Below, piece after piece: positions 19,124 to 28,146 of a stretch of DNA of 64,000 nt. The DNA is from Sphingomonas sp. LM7. Its GTDB lineage: Bacteria > Pseudomonadota > Alphaproteobacteria > Sphingomonadales > Sphingomonadaceae. How positions within the stretch are numbered: position 1 is the first letter of the stretch; every line of letters begins with the position of its first letter. The stretch covers positions 2,728,001 to 2,792,000 of the forward strand of contig NZ_CP019511.1 of NCBI RefSeq assembly GCF_002002925.1. Reading direction: 5' to 3'. The position numbers were made by a program, and so were the translations under genes. The notes under the pieces were generated by a model that saw only the letters and a program-made list of their open reading frames with translations, had not been told where the DNA came from and did not search any database.

Positions 19124-19911
19124 AATTGCCCTTCGCCCAGATCGACGCTTTCGCCGACCGGCCGTTCACCGGCAACCCGGCGGCGGTGATACCGCTCGAC
19201 GCCTGGCTCGACGATGCCGTGCTTCAGGCCATCGCCGAGGAGAACAATGTGTCGGAGACGGCATTCATCGTGCCTGACGACAGCGGCGAAGCCGATTTCG
19301 AGCTTCGCTGGTTCACGCCGGCGGTGGAGGTGGCGCTGTGCGGCCATGCAACGCTGGCGAGTGGGCATTATGTGCTGGGTCGCGAGCAGGATCGCGATCT
19401 GGTCCGCTTTCGTACGCGCAAGTCTCGCGTGCTCGAAGTGGCGCGGCACGGCGAGGGCTATCTGATGGCGCTGCCGGGTTATGCGCCCGAGCCGCAGCCG
19501 CTGCCTGGACTGCTCGACGCGCTTGGCGTGGCGCAGGGCGAGACGCTGCGACATCCGCGCGGCTATGACCTGACAGTGCTGGACAGCGCCGAGGCGGTGC
19601 TGGCGCTGGCGCCCGATTTTCGCGCGCTGGCCGCATTGGGCGACACGCTCAACATCGTCACCGCGCCGGGCATCGACACCGATGTGATCAGCCGGGTGTT
19701 CGCGCCGGCCGCGGGGATTGACGAGGACCCGGTGACGGGGTCGGCGCATGCGGTGCTGGTGCCTTATTGGGCGGCGCGGCTTGGGCGGAAGCATTTCACC
19801 GCTTTCCAGGCGAGCCGGCGCGGCGGGCATGTCGGCTGCGAGCTCGACGGCGACCGGGTGATCCTCGGCGGAAAGTGCGTGACGGTGATCGAGGGCGAGT
19901 TCTCCCTCTAA
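19120..19911 (+). CDS. PhzF-family isomerase/epimerase
   Basis: This 263-aa protein has the PhzF fold: an N-terminal FADRPFTGNPAAV motif, the catalytic Glu46 in NNVSETAF, WFTPAVEVALCGHATLA, and the late DEDPVTGSAH block. Members shift double bonds or isomerise diverse metabolites, and the substrate here is unknown. No phenazine genes are nearby, so phenazine synthesis should not be inferred. The ATG overlaps the transporter stop as ATGA. Confidence 0.9.
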   Translation: MKLPFAQIDAFADRPFTGNPAAVIPLDAWLDDAVLQAIAEENNVSETAFIVPDDSGEADFELRWFTPAVEVALCGHATLASGHYVLGREQDRDLVRFRTRKSRVLEVARHGEGYLMALPGYAPEPQPLPGLLDALGVAQGETLRHPRGYDLTVLDSAEAVLALAPDFRALAALGDTLNIVTAPGIDTDVISRVFAPAAGIDEDPVTGSAHAVLVPYWAARLGRKHFTAFQASRRGGHVGCELDGDRVILGGKCVTVIEGEFSL

Positions 19912-19915
19912 TTCC

Positions 19916-20026
19916 TTCTCCCCTTGTGGGAGAGGGAAGGATGAGGGGGCGTAGACTGCGGCGACTCCCCCTAACCCTTCCGCCGATTTCATCGGCTCCC
20001 TCCCTCTCCCACAAGGGGAGAGGGAA
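19916..20026. repeat. Inverted repeat element between phzF-like gene and mnmA
   Basis: Two arms of about 25 bases (near 19912-19936 and 20000-20026) are reverse complements with one mismatch, built around CTCCCCTTGTGGGAGAGGG. They enclose about 63 bases that contain further short complementary blocks (CCGATTTCATCGG). It fills the gap between two convergent genes. It looks like a dispersed intergenic palindromic element of the REP type and could also act as a bidirectional terminator. Copy number elsewhere cannot be judged here. Confidence 0.7.
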
Positions 20027-20033
20027 ATAGAGT

Positions 20034-21143
20034 TCAAGCCGCCGCCATCTCCGCCCGCTCGGTTTCCTTGATCCAGCCGCCGCCCAGCACGCGATCACCG
20101 GCGTAAAGCACGGCCGCCTGGCCGGGGGCGACGCCATATTCGGGAGTCTCGAAAACGAGGCGATCCTCGGCCATCCGAACCGGCACGGGCTTCGCCATGC
20201 TACGGACCTTGACGGTCATCTCGCCGACCTGGTCATCCCCAAGCCAATTGACGTTCTCGATCCGCGCGGCACGAACCGCGAGCGCGCGCTTGGGGCCGAC
20301 AACGACGTCGCGAGTCACCGGATCGAGCCGGAGGACGTAATAGGGCTCGGGCGCGCCACCGATCTCGAGGCCGCGGCGCTGGCCGACGGTGAAGTGGATC
20401 AGCCCCTTGTGCGCGCCGAGTTTCCGCCCGCTCTCATCGACGATGTCGCCGCTGGTTTCGGCCTCGGGGCGCAGTTTCTTGACCAGCGAGGCATAGTCGC
20501 CGTCGGGGACGAAGCAGATATCCTGGCTGTCGGGCTTGCCCGCGACGCCGAGGCCGAGTTCGGCGGCTAGTTTACGGACCTGCGGCTTGGGCAGGCCGCC
20601 CAGCGGAAAGCGCAGGAAATCGAGCTGCGCCTGGGTCGTGGCGAACAGGAAATAGCTCTGGTCGCGCGCCGGATCGGCGGCGCGGTGGAGCTCGGCGCCC
20701 TGTGGCCCTTCGACGCGGCGGACATAATGACCGGTGGCAAGGCAATCCGCGCCGAGATCGCGTGCGAGCGCGAAGAGATCGGTGAATTTGGGCCCCATGT
20801 TGCACTTCACGCACGGGATCGGGGTGCGCCCGGCGAGATATTCGTCGGCGAAATCGTCGATCACCGTCTCGCGAAAGCTCGATGCGTGATCGAAGACATA
20901 GTGCGCGATGCCGAGCTTGTCGCACACCGCGCGCGCATCGCGGATGTCGCGGCCGGCGCAGCAGCTGCCGGCGCGCCCCACCGCTTCGCCATGATCGTAG
21001 AGCTGCAAGGTGACCCCGATCGTCTCGGCGCCGGTGCGCGCCGCGAGCGCGGCGACGACCGAAGAATCGACTCCGCCCGACATGGCGACGACGATTCGCC
21101 GCTTCGAAAGCGGCCCGGCGAGCTGGAAATCCACGGGAATCAC
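20034..21143 (-). CDS. mnmA: tRNA-uridine 2-sulfurtransferase MnmA
   Basis: MnmA makes the 2-thio group of U34 in tRNA-Lys, -Glu and -Gln. It has the PP-loop SGGVDS (residues 22-27), the catalytic Cys114 in PCVKCN, the second Cys210 in DSQDICF, and the C-terminal [10 protein letters not shown] and PGQAAVLY blocks. The start is uncertain: the frame is open to a TTG at 21197, with GTG codons at 21152, 21143 and 21134. GTG at 21143 (369 aa) fits related N-termini best, but no good RBS is visible for any of them. The 159 bases upstream, to 21302, show no gene. Confidence 0.93.
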   Translation of the reverse strand: MIPVDFQLAGPLSKRRIVVAMSGGVDSSVVAALAARTGAETIGVTLQLYDHGEAVGRAGSCCAGRDIRDARAVCDKLGIAHYVFDHASSFRETVIDDFADEYLAGRTPIPCVKCNMGPKFTDLFALARDLGADCLATGHYVRRVEGPQGAELHRAADPARDQSYFLFATTQAQLDFLRFPLGGLPKPQVRKLAAELGLGVAGKPDSQDICFVPDGDYASLVKKLRPEAETSGDIVDESGRKLGAHKGLIHFTVGQRRGLEIGGAPEPYYVLRLDPVTRDVVVGPKRALAVRAARIENVNWLGDDQVGEMTVKVRSMAKPVPVRMAEDRLVFETPEYGVAPGQAAVLYAGDRVLGGGWIKETERAEMAAA

Positions 21144-21302
21144 GCGCCGCACATAGGCGCATGTGCCGTTACGATCCAGCCCGGGGGCGAAACGCAACGG
21201 GTTGGAAACTCAAGTTAAGCGTCCGTTCCCATGAGCTTTACGGCCCTTTCATCCCGATTGGCTAAAGCTGGCCGACCAAGAGAGTGAACTGGATTCGAAT
21301 CT

Positions 21303-21530
21303 GTGGACTTGAGCTTTGCCAGACTGGATCGCGACGTGGCGGTTACCGCCATGCCGACCGAACTGGCGGTGCTGCTGGTGGGCGTCGCTGCCCGCCAGGC
21401 GGCGAGTCCCACGGCATGCGTACAGACCAGGCTCGCGCTCTCGGCACCGGTCGATGCGCTTCTCGCGCCCGCCCATGGCGCTTTTCACCGTGCAGCCGCG
21501 GTGTCGCTCCTGCGGTGGCAAGAGGAATGA
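21303..21530 (+). CDS. Possible small hypothetical protein, 75 aa
   Basis: A 75-codon frame starts at GTG (21303) and ends at TGA in the otherwise empty stretch between mnmA and sciP. The codon third positions are mostly G or C, as in real genes here, and the product is Ala/Leu/Val-rich with one possible hydrophobic helix (LAVLLVGVAA). No clear RBS precedes it and other frames are also open, so it may be noise. I recognise no family. Confidence 0.25.
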   Translation: MDLSFARLDRDVAVTAMPTELAVLLVGVAARQAASPTACVQTRLALSAPVDALLAPAHGAFHRAAAVSLLRWQEE

Positions 21531-21600
21531 AGCCGGCGTTTACCTAGGCGTTTTAGCCGATGTTCAAACGCTGCCGATATTGGTCGTTGAAGTTGAGTAA

Positions 21601-21612
21601 CGGGGGCCCCCG
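21601..21612. promoter_or_regulatory. 12-base GC palindrome upstream of sciP
   Basis: CGGGGGCCCCCG is a perfect 12-base palindrome ending 18 bases before the sciP ATG, just upstream of the GAGG that is probably its RBS. It could fold into a small hairpin in the 5' leader or bind a dimeric protein. There is no direct evidence of function. Confidence 0.25.
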
Positions 21613-21630
21613 CCCCGATGAGGCAAGTAG

Positions 21631-21930
21631 ATGATTGAGAACCAGAAGATCCGTCCTGCGAAAGTGATCGGGCCGCTCGGCGAGCCGCTTACGCTAGACA
21701 CGCTGCCCCCACCCCAGACGACCCGCTGGGTCGTGCGCCGCAAGGCCGAGGTGGTTGCCGCGGTCAATGGCGGGCTGCTGAGCGTCGACGAAGTCTGCGA
21801 GCGCTACAGCCTCACCGTAGAAGAATTCGCCGGTTGGCAGCGGGCAATCGATCGATCGGGCATGCCCGGGCTGCGCGTGACGCGCATCCAGCATTACCGT
21901 TCGCTGTACGAGCGCCAGCAAAAATATTGA
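21631..21930 (+). CDS. sciP: DUF1153 protein, SciP-type CtrA inhibitor
   Basis: This 99-aa helix-turn-helix protein matches the DUF1153 family throughout: VIGPLGEPLTL, LPPPQTTRWVVRRKAEVVAAV, and EEFAGWQRAIDRSGMPGLRVTR. In Caulobacter the family member SciP binds the master regulator CtrA and blocks activation of its promoters in swarmer cells. The same role here is inferred from the strong conservation. The ATG at 21631 has GAGG nearby. It stands alone, followed by a strong terminator. I saw no complete CtrA box (TTAA-N7-TTAA) upstream. Confidence 0.9.
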   Translation: MIENQKIRPAKVIGPLGEPLTLDTLPPPQTTRWVVRRKAEVVAAVNGGLLSVDEVCERYSLTVEEFAGWQRAIDRSGMPGLRVTRIQHYRSLYERQQKY

Positions 21931-21954
21931 GACAGCCCTCCCATCGGGCCTGAG

Positions 21955-21990
21955 CGGCGCGTTCCAGTACCCCTGGAGCGCGCCGTTTTC
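21955..21990 (+). terminator. Rho-independent terminator after sciP
   Basis: A 13-bp stem with a single G.T pair (arms 21955-21967 and 21973-21985, loop TACCC) is followed directly by TTTTC. It begins 25 bases after the sciP stop and should make sciP a single-gene transcript. Confidence 0.85.
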
Positions 21991-22122
21991 GTCTGCGGCA
22001 CGGCTAAATAGCTGGAAGGTTCCGCCACCGCATCGAAATATCGATACGGAACCAACATGAGTGTTTGCGGATTTCCCCTCCGTCGCCCGGCCCAACCGGG
22101 TTAATTAGGGAAGGGACTTGTC

Positions 22123-22377
22123 ATGGGTCTTATTGTTTGGCTCGTCATTGGCGGCGTCGTCGGCTGGTTGGCGAGCATTGTCATGCGTACCGATGCCCAG
22201 CAGGGCATCTTTCTCAACATAGTGGTCGGCATTGTCGGCGCCTTTATCGGCGGCCTGTTGTTCGGCGGCTCGATCAACAACGGCGCGATCACGCCGATGA
22301 CGTTCCTGGTATCGCTGCTGGGTGCGATCATCCTTCTGGCGATCGTCAATCTCGTTCGTCGCGGCGCCGTCCGCTAA
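22123..22377 (+). CDS. GlsB/YeaQ/YmgE family small membrane protein
   Basis: This 84-aa, very hydrophobic protein has three predicted helices and the GlsB/YeaQ pattern: GLIVWLVIGGVVGWLAS, then a glycine-rich NIVVGIVGAFIGG helix, then ALLGAIILLAIV-like ending. It was once called transglycosylase-associated; relatives are stress-induced inner-membrane proteins of unknown mechanism. GGGAAGGGA at 22108-22116 is a strong RBS. A strong terminator follows. Confidence 0.9.
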   Translation: MGLIVWLVIGGVVGWLASIVMRTDAQQGIFLNIVVGIVGAFIGGLLFGGSINNGAITPMTFLVSLLGAIILLAIVNLVRRGAVR

Positions 22378-22394
22378 ACGCACGAGGCCAATGC

Positions 22395-22430
22395 AAAAAA
22401 AGGGGCTGCCCGAAAGGGCGGCCCCTTTTT
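22395..22430. terminator. Strong bidirectional Rho-independent terminator
   Basis: A-rich tract, then a GGGGC-x-GCCC / GGGC-x-GCCCC stem with a GAAA tetraloop, then a T tract. It sits between the YeaQ-type gene and the convergent SIMPL gene and is built to stop transcription from both sides. Confidence 0.9.
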
Positions 22431-22440
22431 CATGTCAGGC

Positions 22441-23166
22441 TTATTTGAGCAGGAAGCGCACCGAGAGCGCGACACGCAGTTCCTGTTCGCCCGGGGCGAT
22501 CTGGGTATCCGCCTGCGGTGCGGCGCTGAAACGCTCGGCGCGTACCATGATCGGCATCGGCGGCTGGGCGGCGCCGCTTTCCGAAATCGACAGGATGCGA
22601 TCGACGCGCAGTCCGGCAGCCTTGGCATAGAGTTCGGCGCGCGCACGGGCAGTGGCCACCGCCGACGTGCGGGCTTCGTCGAGCGCGGCCTCGGGCTTTT
22701 CGATCGTCAGGTTCGGGCCCGAGATGTTGTTGGCGCCCTCGCGCACCAGCGTGTCGAGGATCGTGCCGCTCTTCGCAATGTCGCGGAAGCGCACCGTCAC
22801 CTGGTTCGACGCCTGATAACCGGTGATCACCGGCGGCTGGTTCTCCGCATAGCGATATTGCGGGCTGAGCTGGATGCTCGAGGTCTGGACATCGCGCTCC
22901 GCGACGCCTGCGCGGCGAAGCGCCGCAAGCACCGTCGCCATACGCGTGCTGTTCTGGCGCATCGCATCGCCGGCGGTGGCATTCTGCGTGACCACACCTG
23001 CCTGGATCACCGCGAGATCGGGCGTGCGCGTGCTGACTCCCTCCGCCGACACGTCGAGCAGGGTGCCGTCGATCGGCATCACCACCGGGCGGGCTTCCTG
23101 CGCGGATGCCGACATGGTGGCGAGCGTCATCCCAGCAGCAGTGGCGAACAAGGCCAGGCGAATCAT
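22441..23166 (-). CDS. SIMPL-domain (DUF541) periplasmic protein
   Basis: This 241-aa protein has a signal peptide (MIRLALFATAAGMTLATMSASA, cut after ASA). Its SIMPL domain is similar to E. coli YggE and Brucella BP26: VSAEGVSTRTPDLAVI, VQTSSIQLSPQY, and ARARAELYAKAAGLRVDRILSI. YggE-type proteins form periplasmic ring assemblies and reduce oxidative stress; the biochemical role is unclear. The ATG at 23166 has GGGAGA upstream. It lies between two YeaQ-type genes. Confidence 0.92.
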   Translation of the reverse strand: MIRLALFATAAGMTLATMSASAQEARPVVMPIDGTLLDVSAEGVSTRTPDLAVIQAGVVTQNATAGDAMRQNSTRMATVLAALRRAGVAERDVQTSSIQLSPQYRYAENQPPVITGYQASNQVTVRFRDIAKSGTILDTLVREGANNISGPNLTIEKPEAALDEARTSAVATARARAELYAKAAGLRVDRILSISESGAAQPPMPIMVRAERFSAAPQADTQIAPGEQELRVALSVRFLLK

Positions 23167-23252
23167 CGATAGTCTCCCGTATTCAGGTGTTGCTTGCGCG
23201 GCACTGCCCCAGGCCGACCGCACGCAAGCTGAACGAGCCGGACTGGCGCCGT

Positions 23253-23513
23253 TCAGATCCGGCGAACCATCACCATCCGGTAGAACAGCAGCAGGACGAC
23301 GGCGCCCGCGGTCGCCGCGGCATAGGCCTGCCAGCTGCTGTCATGGATGTTCAGGCCGAGCAACGGCGTGAGATAGAAAGCGAGCAGGGCGCCCATGATG
23401 CCGAACAGGATCGTCACGATGATCCCCCCGGGATCGCGCCCCGGCATGATGAGCTTGCCGAGCGCGCCGGCAACGAGGCCGATCAAAAGCCAGCCGAGGA
23501 TACCGTTGGGCAT
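23253..23513 (-). CDS. Second GlsB/YeaQ family small membrane protein
   Basis: This 86-aa protein has three hydrophobic helices: ILGWLLIGLVAGALGKLIM, the PGRDPGGIIVTILFGIMGALLA signature with the conserved PG-D-PGG turn, and AAATAGAVVLLLFYR. It starts at ATG 23513 after GGGAGGGGG. It is a paralogue of the gene at 22123, with the more canonical YeaQ sequence. Role as for that family: probably an envelope stress protein. It could be co-transcribed with the SIMPL gene downstream (86-base gap). Confidence 0.92.
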   Translation of the reverse strand: MPNGILGWLLIGLVAGALGKLIMPGRDPGGIIVTILFGIMGALLAFYLTPLLGLNIHDSSWQAYAAATAGAVVLLLFYRMVMVRRI

Positions 23514-23747
23514 GCTGTCCCCCTCCCGTTTTTCGGCCAGATACGCGGCCGGACACAAGCGTCGCGCCACGTGGCCTTCATTGCAACCGTTTCTTGGACC
23601 GAACGACCCTGCGCTTGCGAAAAAGGTCCAGAACGGGCATTGCGCAGCAACAAAGGCGAAACGGCTCTTGTAGCCGGTGCTTTATTCATCTAATACAGTG
23701 CGATCAAGGGGGCATCGGCCGTTTCGGCCGAATTCGAAAGCTCGCAC

Positions 23748-24947
23748 ATGAACTATGAGGCAGGGATGTTCGGACGGCAGGAGCGGCTGGAGTTCACCGG
23801 CGAGGAAACGCGCAAGAGCCGGAAGTGGCTCTGGATCGCGGCGGCCGCGATCGTGGTGGTGGGCGTGCTCGCCTTCTTCCTGATGAGCGGCTCCAAGCCC
23901 GCGGATCCCAAGGGCGCCGCCGCCAAGGGCGCTCCCGGCGGTGCGGGCCAGTCGCAGATCCCGACGGTCACCGTCGCAACGCCCGGCCGCAAGACGGTCG
24001 CGACGATCGTCACCGGCACCGGCAGCCTCGCAGCGCGCCGCGAGATGCCGGTGGGCGTCGCCGGCGAAGGCGGCGTGGTCACCCGCGTCCTCGTCGAGCC
24101 GGGCAGCTGGGTCGGCAAGGGCCAAGTGCTCGCTACCGTCGACCGCAGCGTCCAGGTGCAGACCGCGGACTCGCTCGCAGCGTCGGTGCGCGTAGCGCAG
24201 GCCGATGCGCGCCTTGCCCAGGCCGAGCTCGATCGCGCCCAGCGCCTCGTCGCGAACGGCTTCATTTCCAAGGCCGATATCGACCGCAAGACCGCGGCGC
24301 GCGATCAGGCGCAGGCGCGGGTCCGCGTCGCCCAGGCGCAATATTCCGAGACTCAGGCGCGCAACCGCCGCCTCGACATCCGTGCGCCCGAAGCGGGCTT
24401 GGTGCTGACGCGCCAGGTCGAGCCGGGCCAGATCGTCAGCGCCGGCTCGGGCGTGCTCTTCCGTATGGCGCAGGGCGGGCAAATGGAGCTGCGCACCCAG
24501 CTTTCCGAAGTCGATCTGCAACGGCTGCGCCCCGGTTCGATGGCCGAAGTAACGCCGACCGGCACGACCCAGGTTTTCAAGGGCGAAGTGTGGCAGGTCT
24601 CGCCGGTGATCGATCCGCAGACTCGCCAGGGCATCGCGCGCGTCTCGCTGAAATATGATCCGGCGCTGCGTCCTGGCGGCTTTGCCAGCGCGCGCATCAT
24701 CGCCGGCGGAGTGACTGCAGTGATGCTGCCGCAATCGGCGGTGCAGAGCGACGCCGACGGCAATTTCGTGTATATCATCGACGACAAGAACCAGGCAGTC
24801 CGCCGCGGGGTAACCACCGGCGACGTCACCGAAGCGGGGGTAGCGATTCCCAGCGGTCTGAATGGCACCGAAAGAGTCGTGCTGACCGCGGGCGCGTTCC
24901 TCAATCCCGGCCAGAAGGTCATTCCGACCGTCCAGAAGTCGAAGTAA
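23748..24947 (+). CDS. RND efflux periplasmic adaptor subunit
   Basis: This 399-aa protein has an N-terminal inner-membrane anchor (about residues 27-46), a Lys/Ala/Gly linker and the membrane-fusion fold. Its parts are a barrel-sandwich hybrid (VTRVLVEPGSWVGKGQVLATVD), a coiled-coil hairpin of Ala/Gln/Arg-rich helices (about 145-205), and beta-barrel and membrane-proximal domains (VVLTAGAFLNPGQKV). It bridges the pump downstream to an outer-membrane channel not found in this window. The start may be ATG 23748 or ATG 23766; the latter has the better-spaced GAGG. Confidence 0.93.
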   Translation: MNYEAGMFGRQERLEFTGEETRKSRKWLWIAAAAIVVVGVLAFFLMSGSKPADPKGAAAKGAPGGAGQSQIPTVTVATPGRKTVATIVTGTGSLAARREMPVGVAGEGGVVTRVLVEPGSWVGKGQVLATVDRSVQVQTADSLAASVRVAQADARLAQAELDRAQRLVANGFISKADIDRKTAARDQAQARVRVAQAQYSETQARNRRLDIRAPEAGLVLTRQVEPGQIVSAGSGVLFRMAQGGQMELRTQLSEVDLQRLRPGSMAEVTPTGTTQVFKGEVWQVSPVIDPQTRQGIARVSLKYDPALRPGGFASARIIAGGVTAVMLPQSAVQSDADGNFVYIIDDKNQAVRRGVTTGDVTEAGVAIPSGLNGTERVVLTAGAFLNPGQKVIPTVQKSK

Positions 24948-24959
24948 AGGCGCACAGCG

Positions 24960-27900
24960 ATGGGCTTCCGCAACATCTCGGCTTGGGCGATCCGCAATCC
25001 GGTTCCGCCGATCGTCCTCTTCATCGCGCTGACGATCGCCGGGTTCGTCAGCTTCGGCCGAATGGACGTCAACAACGATCCGGACATCGACTTCCCGATC
25101 GTGTGGATTGCGATCAGCCAGCCCGGCGCCGCGCCGAGCGAGCTCGAGAACCAGATCACTCAGAAGGTCGAGTCGGCGGTACGCAGCCTGCAGGGCATCG
25201 ACGAGATCAATTCCACCGTCCAGGAAGGCAGCAGCCAGACTGTCGTCCAGCTCGACATCGGCATGCCGATCGACCGCGCGGTCGAGGACGTGCGCAGCGC
25301 GATCCAGCAGATCCGCGGCGACTTGCCCGACGGCATCCTCGAGCCGCAGATCGGCCGCGTCGATACGTCGAGCGACAATGAAATCGCTAGCTTCACCGCA
25401 GTCGCGACCGACATGACGGTGGCCGACCTGAGCTGGTACATCGACAACAGCGTCGCCAAGGAATTGCTGGCGATCTCCGGCATGTCAGCCGTGGAACGCA
25501 ACGGCGGTGTCGATCGCGAGATTCGCGTGATCCTCGATCCCGCCAAGCTCCAGTCGGTCGGGATCACCGCCAGCCAAGTCAATCAGCAGCTGCGGCAGGT
25601 CAACCTGAACGCGGCGGGCGGGCGCGCCGAGATTTCGGGTTTCGAGCAATCGGTGCGCGTGATCGGCAATGCTGACAGCGCCTATCGCCTCGGCCAGACC
25701 CAGATCTCGACCGGCGGCGGACGGACGGTGCGGCTTGCCGACATCGCCAACGTCAAGGACGCCTATGCCGAGCAGCGCAGCATTGCGAAGTATAATGGCC
25801 ACCAGGTGATCTCGTTCGACATCAAGCGGGCCAAGGGCGCGTCGGACGTGGAAGTGTTCCACGATGCCGAAAAGGCGCTCAAGACGCTCGAGCAGCGCAA
25901 CCCCAAGGTCAAGTTCGCGCTGCTAAACAACAATTCGAAATATGCCGAGCAGCAATATCATACCGCGATGGAAGCGATGATCGAAGGCGCGATCCTCGCC
26001 GTCATCGTCGTGTTCATCTTCCTGCGCGACTGGCGCGCGACGGCGATCTCGGCGCTGGCGATCCCGCTCTCGGCGATCCCCAGCTTCTGGTTCATGGACA
26101 TGCTGGGCTTCACGCTCAACCAGATGACGCTGCTGGCGCTAAGCCTGGTTGCGGGCGTGTTGGTCGACGATGCGATCGTTGAAATCGAGAACATCGTCCG
26201 GCACATGCGCATGGGCAAATCGGCGTATCAGGCGTCGATCGACGCCGCTGACGAGATCGGTGTCGCGGTGCTCGCCACGACGATGTCGATCGTTGCCGTG
26301 TTCCTTCCCGTCGGCCTGATGCCGGGCATTTCGGGGCAGTTCTTCAAGAATTTCGGCCTGACGGTGGTTGCCGCGGTGCTGATGAGCCTCGCCGTGGCGC
26401 GACTGCTCACGCCGATGATCGCCGCCTATTTCCTCAAGGCCAAGGGTCATGCCAACCACGGCGAAGGCCGGATCATGGACGGCTATGTCGCTCTGCTGCG
26501 CTGGACGCTGCGCCATCGCTGGTCGGCAGTGCTCGCGTTCATGCTCTCGTTCGGCCTCACCATCCTGTGTTTCGTGATGCTGCCGATGACTTTCCAGCCG
26601 GCGCAGGACCAGGACAGCGTGACGGCCACTGTCGAGATGGTCCCAGGCACACCGCTTGTGGATACCGAGCGCGTCGTGGCGCAGGTAGCGGGCATCCTGC
26701 GCAAGGAAAGCGGCGTCACCGACATCTACAGCCGCAGTTTCGTGGGCAATGGCCGCGTCACCGCGCAGCTGAAGGAAGATCGCAAGGAGACCAGCACTGC
26801 GTTCGAAAAGCGCGTTGCGCCGCAGCTGCTCGCGATCCCCGATGCGCGCGTGAACTTCCGCTCGCAGTTCGGCTGGGGCTCCAGTGGCCGCGACCTGACC
26901 GTAACGCTGGGTGGCGAGGATCCGGTGCTGCTGAACCAGACGGCAAATACGCTGGTGAAGCAGATGGAGGGTTTGAAGGAAGTCGTGGCACCGCGCGTCG
27001 CGGGCGATCTTAATCGTCCCGAGATCGTCATCAAGCCCAGGCTCGACCTCGCAGCCAATCTGGGCGTTACCACCGCTGCGCTCTCCAGCGCGATCCGTAT
27101 CGCAACGCTGGGCGACATCGACCAGAACAGCGCGCGCTTCTCGCTCTCCGACCGTCAGATCCCTATCCGCGTGGCGATCGAGGAAGATGCGCGCACCAAG
27201 CTGTCTACGATCCAGAACATGCCGGTGCAGACGCAGAGTGGCGGATCGGTGCCGCTGTCGGTGGTCGCCGATATCAGCTTCGGTGCTGGCCCGACCCGCA
27301 TCCAGCGGCTCAACCTGCAGCGTCGCCTCGTCGTGGGTGCCGATCTCGCGATGAATCCGGCCACCGGCAAGCCGTTCGTCAACAACGAAGTGATGAAGAG
27401 GATCAACGAGCTTCCCGTCATGAAGAACCTGCCCCAGGGGGTCGGCCAGATGACCGTCGGTCAGGCCAAGTGGCAGGCGGAGATGCTCAACAACTTCTTC
27501 ATCGCACTGGCTTCGGGCATCTTCCTGGTCTTCGCCGTGTTGGTGCTGCTGTATCGCCGCTTCATGTCGCCGCTGGTGAACATGGGATCGCTGCTGCTGG
27601 CGCCTCTGGGCGGCCTGCTGGCGCTGATGGCGACCGGCAACCCTCTGTCGCTGCCGGTGTTCATCGGCATCCTGATGCTGTTCGGCATCGTCGCGAAGAA
27701 CTCGATCCTGCTGATCGACTTCGCACTTGAGGAAATGGAAAAGGGTGTCGACAAGTTCACTGCGATCGTCGACGCTGGGCACAAACGCGCCCAGCCGATC
27801 GTGATGACTACGGTAGCGATGGTCGCCGGCATGGTGCCGACCGCGCTCTCCCTCTCCGGCGACTCCTCATGGCGTTCGCCGATGGGCATCGTCGTGATCG

Positions 27901-28115
27901 GCGGCCTTGTCGTTTCGACGATCCTGACGCTGGTGATCGTGCCGGCGATATTCAGCCTCGCGGTCGGCCTCGAAGCGTGGCTCGGGCCGCGGCTGTCGCG
28001 CCGGCTGCTCACGTACAAGGCGGGCGACGACGGCAGCCGGGTGATCGGCCAGGCGCATGGCGGCGGCGCGATCGACCACAAGCCCGGGGACGACACGCCG
28101 CAACCGGCAGAGTGA
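24960..28115 (+). CDS. RND-family multidrug/cation efflux permease
   Basis: This 1051-aa inner-membrane proton-driven pump is of the AcrB/MdtB type. It has twelve helices and two large periplasmic loops, with the helix-4 proton-relay Asp pair in AGVLVDDAIVEIENI. The first loop starts RMDVNNDPDIDFPIVWI, and ARLLTPMIAAYFL and GIVAKNSILLIDF are conserved helices. It starts 12 bases after the adaptor gene. Sequence alone does not define the substrate. Confidence 0.95.
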   Translation: MGFRNISAWAIRNPVPPIVLFIALTIAGFVSFGRMDVNNDPDIDFPIVWIAISQPGAAPSELENQITQKVESAVRSLQGIDEINSTVQEGSSQTVVQLDIGMPIDRAVEDVRSAIQQIRGDLPDGILEPQIGRVDTSSDNEIASFTAVATDMTVADLSWYIDNSVAKELLAISGMSAVERNGGVDREIRVILDPAKLQSVGITASQVNQQLRQVNLNAAGGRAEISGFEQSVRVIGNADSAYRLGQTQISTGGGRTVRLADIANVKDAYAEQRSIAKYNGHQVISFDIKRAKGASDVEVFHDAEKALKTLEQRNPKVKFALLNNNSKYAEQQYHTAMEAMIEGAILAVIVVFIFLRDWRATAISALAIPLSAIPSFWFMDMLGFTLNQMTLLALSLVAGVLVDDAIVEIENIVRHMRMGKSAYQASIDAADEIGVAVLATTMSIVAVFLPVGLMPGISGQFFKNFGLTVVAAVLMSLAVARLLTPMIAAYFLKAKGHANHGEGRIMDGYVALLRWTLRHRWSAVLAFMLSFGLTILCFVMLPMTFQPAQDQDSVTATVEMVPGTPLVDTERVVAQVAGILRKESGVTDIYSRSFVGNGRVTAQLKEDRKETSTAFEKRVAPQLLAIPDARVNFRSQFGWGSSGRDLTVTLGGEDPVLLNQTANTLVKQMEGLKEVVAPRVAGDLNRPEIVIKPRLDLAANLGVTTAALSSAIRIATLGDIDQNSARFSLSDRQIPIRVAIEEDARTKLSTIQNMPVQTQSGGSVPLSVVADISFGAGPTRIQRLNLQRRLVVGADLAMNPATGKPFVNNEVMKRINELPVMKNLPQGVGQMTVGQAKWQAEMLNNFFIALASGIFLVFAVLVLLYRRFMSPLVNMGSLLLAPLGGLLALMATGNPLSLPVFIGILMLFGIVAKNSILLIDFALEEMEKGVDKFTAIVDAGHKRAQPIVMTTVAMVAGMVPTALSLSGDSSWRSPMGIVVIGGLVVSTILTLVIVPAIFSLAVGLEAWLGPRLSRRLLTYKAGDDGSRVIGQAHGGGAIDHKPGDDTPQPAE

Positions 28116-28146
28116 ACTTCGGCGCGGTTCGAGTATTGGGGAGCGT

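Noticed and set aside
18900..19911. Phenazine biosynthesis from the PhzF-like gene
   Set aside because: PhzF-fold enzymes are widespread and no other phz gene is near.
22080..22122. CtrA binding site near TTAATTAG
   Set aside because: Only one half-site is present and the second half at the N7 spacing is missing.
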